A stretch of 8,610 bases of DNA, taken from Clostridiales bacterium (lineage in GTDB: Bacteria > Bacillota > Clostridia > Christensenellales > Aristaeellaceae). Location of the stretch: assembly GCA_012514225.1 (NCBI GenBank), contig JAAZAQ010000153.1, positions 1 through 8,610 on the forward strand. Direction: 5' to 3'. This document shows positions 5,641 through 8,610 of this stretch, one piece after another. A program made the position numbers and the translations under genes. The notes under the pieces were generated by a model, which was not told the DNA's origin, did not search any database, and saw nothing but the letters and a program-made list of their open reading frames with translations. Numbering within the stretch: the stretch's first letter is position 1; each line of letters begins with the position of its first letter.

Positions 5641-7158
5641 ATGCAAGGCGAACAGCCCTACCTGCTGGAGCTCGTCGACATCGACAAGCGCTTCCCGGGC
5701 GTCCAGGCGCTGGACAAGGCCCGGCTGCGCCTGCGCGCGGGCACGGTCCACTCCCTGATGGGGGAGAACGGCGCGGGAAAGTCCACGCTGATGAAGTGCC
5801 TCTTCGGGATTTACACCATGGACGCCGGCAGCATCCTGATGGACGGCAGGCCGGTCAGCTTCACCAACCCCCGCCACGCGCTGGACAACGGGGTGGCGAT
5901 GGTGCACCAGGAGCTCAACCAGGTGCTGCGCCGCAGCGTCATGGAGAACGTCTGGCTGGGGCGCTTCCCGACGCGCGGCGGCTTTGTGGACAGCCGGAAG
6001 ATGTACCAGCAGACCCGCAAGATTTTTGAAGACCTGCAGATGGACGTCGACCCCCGCGCCATCATCGGCAACCTGTCCGTTTCCCGGCGCCAGATGATCG
6101 AGATTGCCAAGGCTGTATCCTTCGACGCCCGGGTGCTGGTGCTGGATGAGCCCACCTCCTCCCTGACGGAGAACGAGGTGGAGCACCTTTTCCGCATCAT
6201 CAAGCAGCTGACCCAAAGGGGCGTGGGCGTCATCTATATCTCCCACAAGATGGACGAAATCCTCCGGATATCCGACGAGGTCACCATCATGCGGGACGGC
6301 GCCTGGATTGCCACCCGGGACGCGGGCACGCTAACGAACGAGGAAATCATCCGCCTGATGGTGAACCGGGAGATGAAGCAGCGCTTCCCGGAGAAGCACA
6401 ACGTGCCCGGGGAGGTCTCCCTGGAGGTCAACAACCTCTCCGGCAAGTACGAGCCCACCTTCCACGACGTCTCCTTTACCCTGCGCAAGGGCGAGGTGCT
6501 GGGCGTCTCCGGCCTGGTGGGCTCGAGGCGGACGGAACTGCTCAACACCCTCTTTGGCTATTACGCGAGGGAGAGCGGCGAAATCATCCTGCACGGGAAA
6601 ACCGTGGACAACGGCAAGCCGGACAAATCCACCCGCAACGGCTTTTCCCTGCTCACGGAGGAACGCCGCGCCACCGGCGTCTTCCCGCAGATGAACATCA
6701 CCTTCAATTCCGTCATCGCCAACATCCGCGCCTACGGCAAACTGCTGCTGGACGGCGGGAAGATGAACCGGGACACCGACTGGGTGGTCAGCGCCATCAA
6801 CGTCAAGACGCCCAGCAAGCGCACCCTCATCCGCTCGCTGTCGGGCGGCAACCAGCAGAAGGTCATCATCGGCCGCTGGCTGCTGACCACGCCGGAGGTG
6901 CTGCTGCTGGACGAGCCCACCCGCGGCATCGACGTGGGCGCCAAGTACGAAATTTACAACCTCATCCTGAAACTGGCCGAGGAAGGCAAGGGCGTCATCA
7001 TGGTGTCCAGCGAGATGCCGGAGCTCATCGGCATCTGCGACCGCATCCTGGTCATGTCCAACGGCCGGCTGGCCGGCATCCTGGAGCGCGGGCGGGACTT
7101 TGACAACGTCCCCGGCGAGCAGGAGGCCATCCTGACGCTGGCGGCGAAGTACGTGTAG
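5641..7158 (+). CDS. mglA: Double ATP-binding subunit of the sugar ABC importer (MglA/RbsA type)
   Basis: A 505-residue cytoplasmic ATPase with two fused nucleotide-binding domains, which powers sugar import with the permease at 7178-8212. Domain 1 (about 8-245): Walker A GENGAGKST (41-49), Q-loop at Q90, signature LSVSRRQ (145-151), Walker B VLVLDE with E170, and switch H202. Domain 2 (about 258-505): a degenerate P-loop GLVGSRRTE (291-299) lacking the usual GKS/T, signature LSGGNQQK (400-407), Walker B VLLLDEP (420-426), and SSE in place of the switch histidine. An intact first site and degenerate P-loop in the second are normal in MglA/RbsA/XylG proteins, and length is typical (about 500). 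ATG 5641 is preferred because GGGGGGA lies just upstream; an in-frame ATG at 5629 would add four residues and place that purine tract inside the gene. The gene lies past the terminator at 5591-5624, so expression should be lower than that of the binding protein. The family is certain; the sugar is inferred from neighbours. Confidence 0.95.
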   Translation: MQGEQPYLLELVDIDKRFPGVQALDKARLRLRAGTVHSLMGENGAGKSTLMKCLFGIYTMDAGSILMDGRPVSFTNPRHALDNGVAMVHQELNQVLRRSVMENVWLGRFPTRGGFVDSRKMYQQTRKIFEDLQMDVDPRAIIGNLSVSRRQMIEIAKAVSFDARVLVLDEPTSSLTENEVEHLFRIIKQLTQRGVGVIYISHKMDEILRISDEVTIMRDGAWIATRDAGTLTNEEIIRLMVNREMKQRFPEKHNVPGEVSLEVNNLSGKYEPTFHDVSFTLRKGEVLGVSGLVGSRRTELLNTLFGYYARESGEIILHGKTVDNGKPDKSTRNGFSLLTEERRATGVFPQMNITFNSVIANIRAYGKLLLDGGKMNRDTDWVVSAINVKTPSKRTLIRSLSGGNQQKVIIGRWLLTTPEVLLLDEPTRGIDVGAKYEIYNLILKLAEEGKGVIMVSSEMPELIGICDRILVMSNGRLAGILERGRDFDNVPGEQEAILTLAAKYV

Positions 7159-7177
7159 AGAAAAGGCGGGCAGGCAC

Positions 7178-8212
7178 ATGCAGACGACGGCGGCAAAATG
7201 GAACCGGCAAAAGACCATTGATTTCCTGCTCCGGTACGCGATGTACATCATCCTGCTGGCGATTCTGGTGGTGGTCAGCGCCATAAGGCCCAACTTCCTG
7301 GCGCTGAGCAACATCCTCAACATCCTGAAGCAGGCCTCCACAAAGGGCATCCTGGCGCTGGGCTGCGCGGGGCTCATCGTGCTGGCCGGCACCGACCTGT
7401 CCATCGGCCGGGTCATGGGCTTCGCCGCGGCCGTCACCGCGGCGCTGGTGCAGTCGGTCACCTACAAGTCCCGCTATTTCCCGCAGATGACGCAGGACCT
7501 GCCGCTCATCGTGCCGCTGCTGGCCGCCATCGCGGTGGGCGTCGCCTTTTCGCTGTTCAACGGCTTCGGCGTGTCCAAGCTGAAGATGCACGCCTTCATC
7601 ATCACCCTGGGCACGCAGCTCATCGCCTACGGCGTGAACTGCCTGTTCATCGAGGCGCAGCCCTCCGGCACCGCCCAGGCGCTGTCCACCTTCAACCAGA
7701 CCTTCAAGGACGCGGCCGCGGGCGACCTGGTGATGGGCAGCGTCAAAATCCCGCTGGTGGTGCTGTACTTCCTGGGGCTGGCCGTCGTCATGTGGGTGGT
7801 GTGGAACAAGACGCGGCTGGGCAAGAACATGTTCGCCGTGGGCGGCAACGAGGAGGCCGCCCGCGTATCCGGCGTCAACGTCGCGCGCACCATCATGCTG
7901 GTCTACCTCATCGCCGGCGTGCTCTACGGCATCGCGGCCTTCCTGGAGGCGGCGCGCATCCAGTCCGTGGGCGCCAACACCGGCATCAACTATGAGACGG
8001 ACGCGATTTCCGCCTGCGTCATCGGCGGCGTCTCCTTCTCCGGCGGCGTGGGCACCATCCAGGGCGTGGTCATCGGCGCCATCATCCTGCAGGCCATCAA
8101 CTTCTCCCTCAACTTCATCGGCGTGAACCCCTATTACCAGTACATCATCCGCGGCCTCATCATCGTGCTGGCCGTCGCCATCGACGTGCGCAAGTACATC
8201 GTGAAGAAGTGA
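7178..8212 (+). CDS. mglC: Permease subunit of the sugar ABC importer (MglC/RbsC type)
   Basis: A 344-residue integral membrane protein of the branched-chain amino acid/ribose-type permease family that forms the import channel, probably as a homodimer. Hydrophobic segments at about 18-36, 58-92 (two helices around GTDLSIGRVMG), 108-130, 139-158, 190-209, 238-257, 278-313 (two helices) and 323-337 fit the 8-10 helices of the family. Diagnostic features are GTDLSIG (71-77), the cytoplasmic coupling-loop stretch GGNEEAARVSGVN (222-234) that docks on the ATPase, and IGGVSFSGGVGTIQG (282-296). Length is close to E. coli MglC (336). It starts 19 nt after the ATPase stop with AAAAGGCGGGCAGG ahead of the ATG. 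It overlaps the small membrane protein downstream by 4 nt. There is no second permease gene, as expected for an MglBAC system. Confidence 0.95.
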   Translation: MQTTAAKWNRQKTIDFLLRYAMYIILLAILVVVSAIRPNFLALSNILNILKQASTKGILALGCAGLIVLAGTDLSIGRVMGFAAAVTAALVQSVTYKSRYFPQMTQDLPLIVPLLAAIAVGVAFSLFNGFGVSKLKMHAFIITLGTQLIAYGVNCLFIEAQPSGTAQALSTFNQTFKDAAAGDLVMGSVKIPLVVLYFLGLAVVMWVVWNKTRLGKNMFAVGGNEEAARVSGVNVARTIMLVYLIAGVLYGIAAFLEAARIQSVGANTGINYETDAISACVIGGVSFSGGVGTIQGVVIGAIILQAINFSLNFIGVNPYYQYIIRGLIIVLAVAIDVRKYIVKK

Positions 8213-8439
8213 CGGGCGGCATGACGGGCCAGGCGAAGGACGAGCATCAGGGGCGGGCCGAAGCCGCCTCCGCTGTAAACGCGGCTGCCCCGCAGCCCGC
8301 GCCGCGCCGCGCCACCTGGCGCGACCGGCTGTACGGCCGGCTGAAGGTTTCGGTCCGCACGATGGACCTTGTCATCATCGGCCTGGTCGCGGCCCTGGCG
8401 GTCGTCCTGCTGCTGGGCGTGGTGACGGCGGGGAGATAG
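8209..8439 (+). CDS. Small tail-anchored membrane protein ending the transporter operon
   Basis: I do not recognise this 76-residue protein. Residues 1-35 are polar and rich in alanine, glycine and proline. Residues 35-51 are basic (WRDRLYGRLKVSVRT). Residues 53-74 form a strongly hydrophobic helix (DLVIIGLVAALAVVLLLGVV), leaving only a few residues after it. The layout is a single C-terminal membrane anchor with a cationic segment before it, consistent with the N-terminus facing the cytoplasm. The GTG at 8209 overlaps the permease stop as GTGA, the same arrangement as kinase/aldolase. An in-frame ATG at 8221 is an alternative giving 72 residues. Neither start has a good ribosome binding site, so translational coupling is likely. 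Position suggests a role with the importer, such as assembly, stability or regulation, but that is inference. A conserved gene is more likely than chance because of the hydrophobic segment and the tight overlap. Confidence 0.65.
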   Translation: MTGGMTGQAKDEHQGRAEAASAVNAAAPQPAPRRATWRDRLYGRLKVSVRTMDLVIIGLVAALAVVLLLGVVTAGR

Positions 8440-8459
8440 CCTCAGGGGTGAAAGGAAAA

Positions 8460-8481
8460 GCCCTCCGGGAATCCGGAGGGC
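8460..8481. terminator. Hairpin after the transporter operon, possibly bidirectional
   Basis: A perfect 9-bp stem, GCCCTCCGG (8460-8468) with CCGGAGGGC (8473-8481), with the tetraloop GAAT, lies 20 nt after the last stop codon. On the + strand it is followed by CTAGTGTG with no T tract, so termination there would be weak. On the - strand it is followed by TTTTCCTTTC, a good terminator for a gene entering from the right. It may serve both directions. Confidence 0.6.
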
Positions 8482-8489
8482 CTAGTGTG

Positions 8490-8519
8490 TCAAAGAAGTG
8501 TCTGCGGACACTTCTTTGA
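8490..8519. repeat. Perfect 13-bp palindromic hairpin
   Basis: TCAAAGAAGTGTC (8490-8502) pairs exactly with GACACTTCTTTGA (8507-8519) around the tetraloop TGCG. It is AT-richer than the flanking genes and lies 8 nt after the hairpin at 8460-8481. There is no T tract after the stem. It could be a second terminator or a copy of an interspersed palindromic repeat; other copies in the genome would decide this. Confidence 0.6.
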
Positions 8520-8533
8520 TTAAGCAGGAACGG

Positions 8534-8586
8534 GAATTTCTGCCTGTTCGGCATCGCTATGCTTGCCTCACGGCCAGCAGAAATTC
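8534..8586. repeat. 10-bp inverted repeat around a structured core
   Basis: GAATTTCTGC (8534-8543) is the exact inverse complement of GCAGAAATTC (8577-8586). Beyond one mismatch, CG at 8531-8532 also pairs with CG at 8588-8589. The 33-nt interior contains smaller pairings, TGCC/GGCA (8541-8544 with 8550-8553) and GCAT/ATGC (8551-8554 with 8559-8562), which compete with each other. No gene is visible here. It may be part of a repeat element continuing past the window edge. Confidence 0.45.
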
Positions 8587-8610
8587 GCGGAAATGTTTTG
8601 TCTAAAGCCA

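Noticed and set aside
511..8212. Assigning the locus outright to L-fucose, galactose or sulfoquinovose use
   Set aside because: The isomerase suggests fucose and the importer suggests galactose, but the aldolase family and the changed binding-pocket residues do not fit either. There is no glycosidase, sulfonate-handling enzyme or regulator in the window to support sulfoquinovose.
8440..8610. Possible - strand gene entering from the right (open frame reading ...AMPNRQKFPFLLNQ...)
   Set aside because: The frame runs through the hairpins and into the transporter operon without a convincing start or family motif. Other - strand frames carry stops within about 50 nt. It is better explained as non-coding repeat sequence.
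1..8610. CRISPR arrays, tRNA or rRNA genes, transposases
   Set aside because: No regularly spaced direct repeats, tRNA-like cloverleaf, rRNA signature or transposase motif was seen on either strand.

Overview
The window is GC-rich (roughly two thirds G+C by eye) bacterial DNA, and every gene I can support is on the + strand. Strong AGGAGG-type ribosome binding sites, GTGA stop/start overlaps, tight gene packing and an MKK...ALA signal peptide suggest a high-GC member of the Clostridia/Firmicutes (a Christensenellales-like gut or anaerobic lineage). That assignment is inference: no rRNA or taxonomic marker gene is present.

Layout. (1) 1-306: a small hydrophilic protein of unknown function (16-255), closed by a hairpin terminator. 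(2) 377-4347: an extended -10 promoter (377-406) precedes a three-gene catabolic operon. The genes are an L-fucose-isomerase-like sugar isomerase (511-1911), an FGGY-family sugar kinase (1937-3445) and a class II, zinc-dependent ketose-phosphate aldolase of the FbaA/GatY family (3442-4347, overlapping the kinase by 4 nt). (3) 4411-8439: a second extended -10 promoter (4411-4440) precedes an MglBAC-type sugar ABC importer: periplasmic-type binding protein (4534-5580), double ATPase (5641-7158) and permease (7178-8212). A small protein with one C-terminal membrane helix (8209-8439) ends the run. A strong intrinsic terminator (5591-5624) lies between binding protein and ATPase, which should make the binding protein the most abundant product. 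(4) 8440-8610: no gene, but three inverted repeats, one of them a perfect 13-bp stem.

How it works together. The importer would bring in a monosaccharide. The isomerase would turn the aldose into a ketose, the kinase would phosphorylate it, and the aldolase would split the ketose phosphate, probably to dihydroxyacetone phosphate plus an aldehyde. The sugar cannot be named. The binding protein keeps the MglB calcium loop and most sugar contacts but differs from E. coli MglB at three or four contact positions. The aldolase is of the FbaA/GatY type, not the AraD-like FucA type of the classical fucose route. No regulator and no enzyme for the aldehyde product lie in the window. The most interesting points are this unassigned isomerase-kinase-aldolase route, the altered binding pocket, the small tail-anchored membrane protein and the palindrome cluster at the right end.
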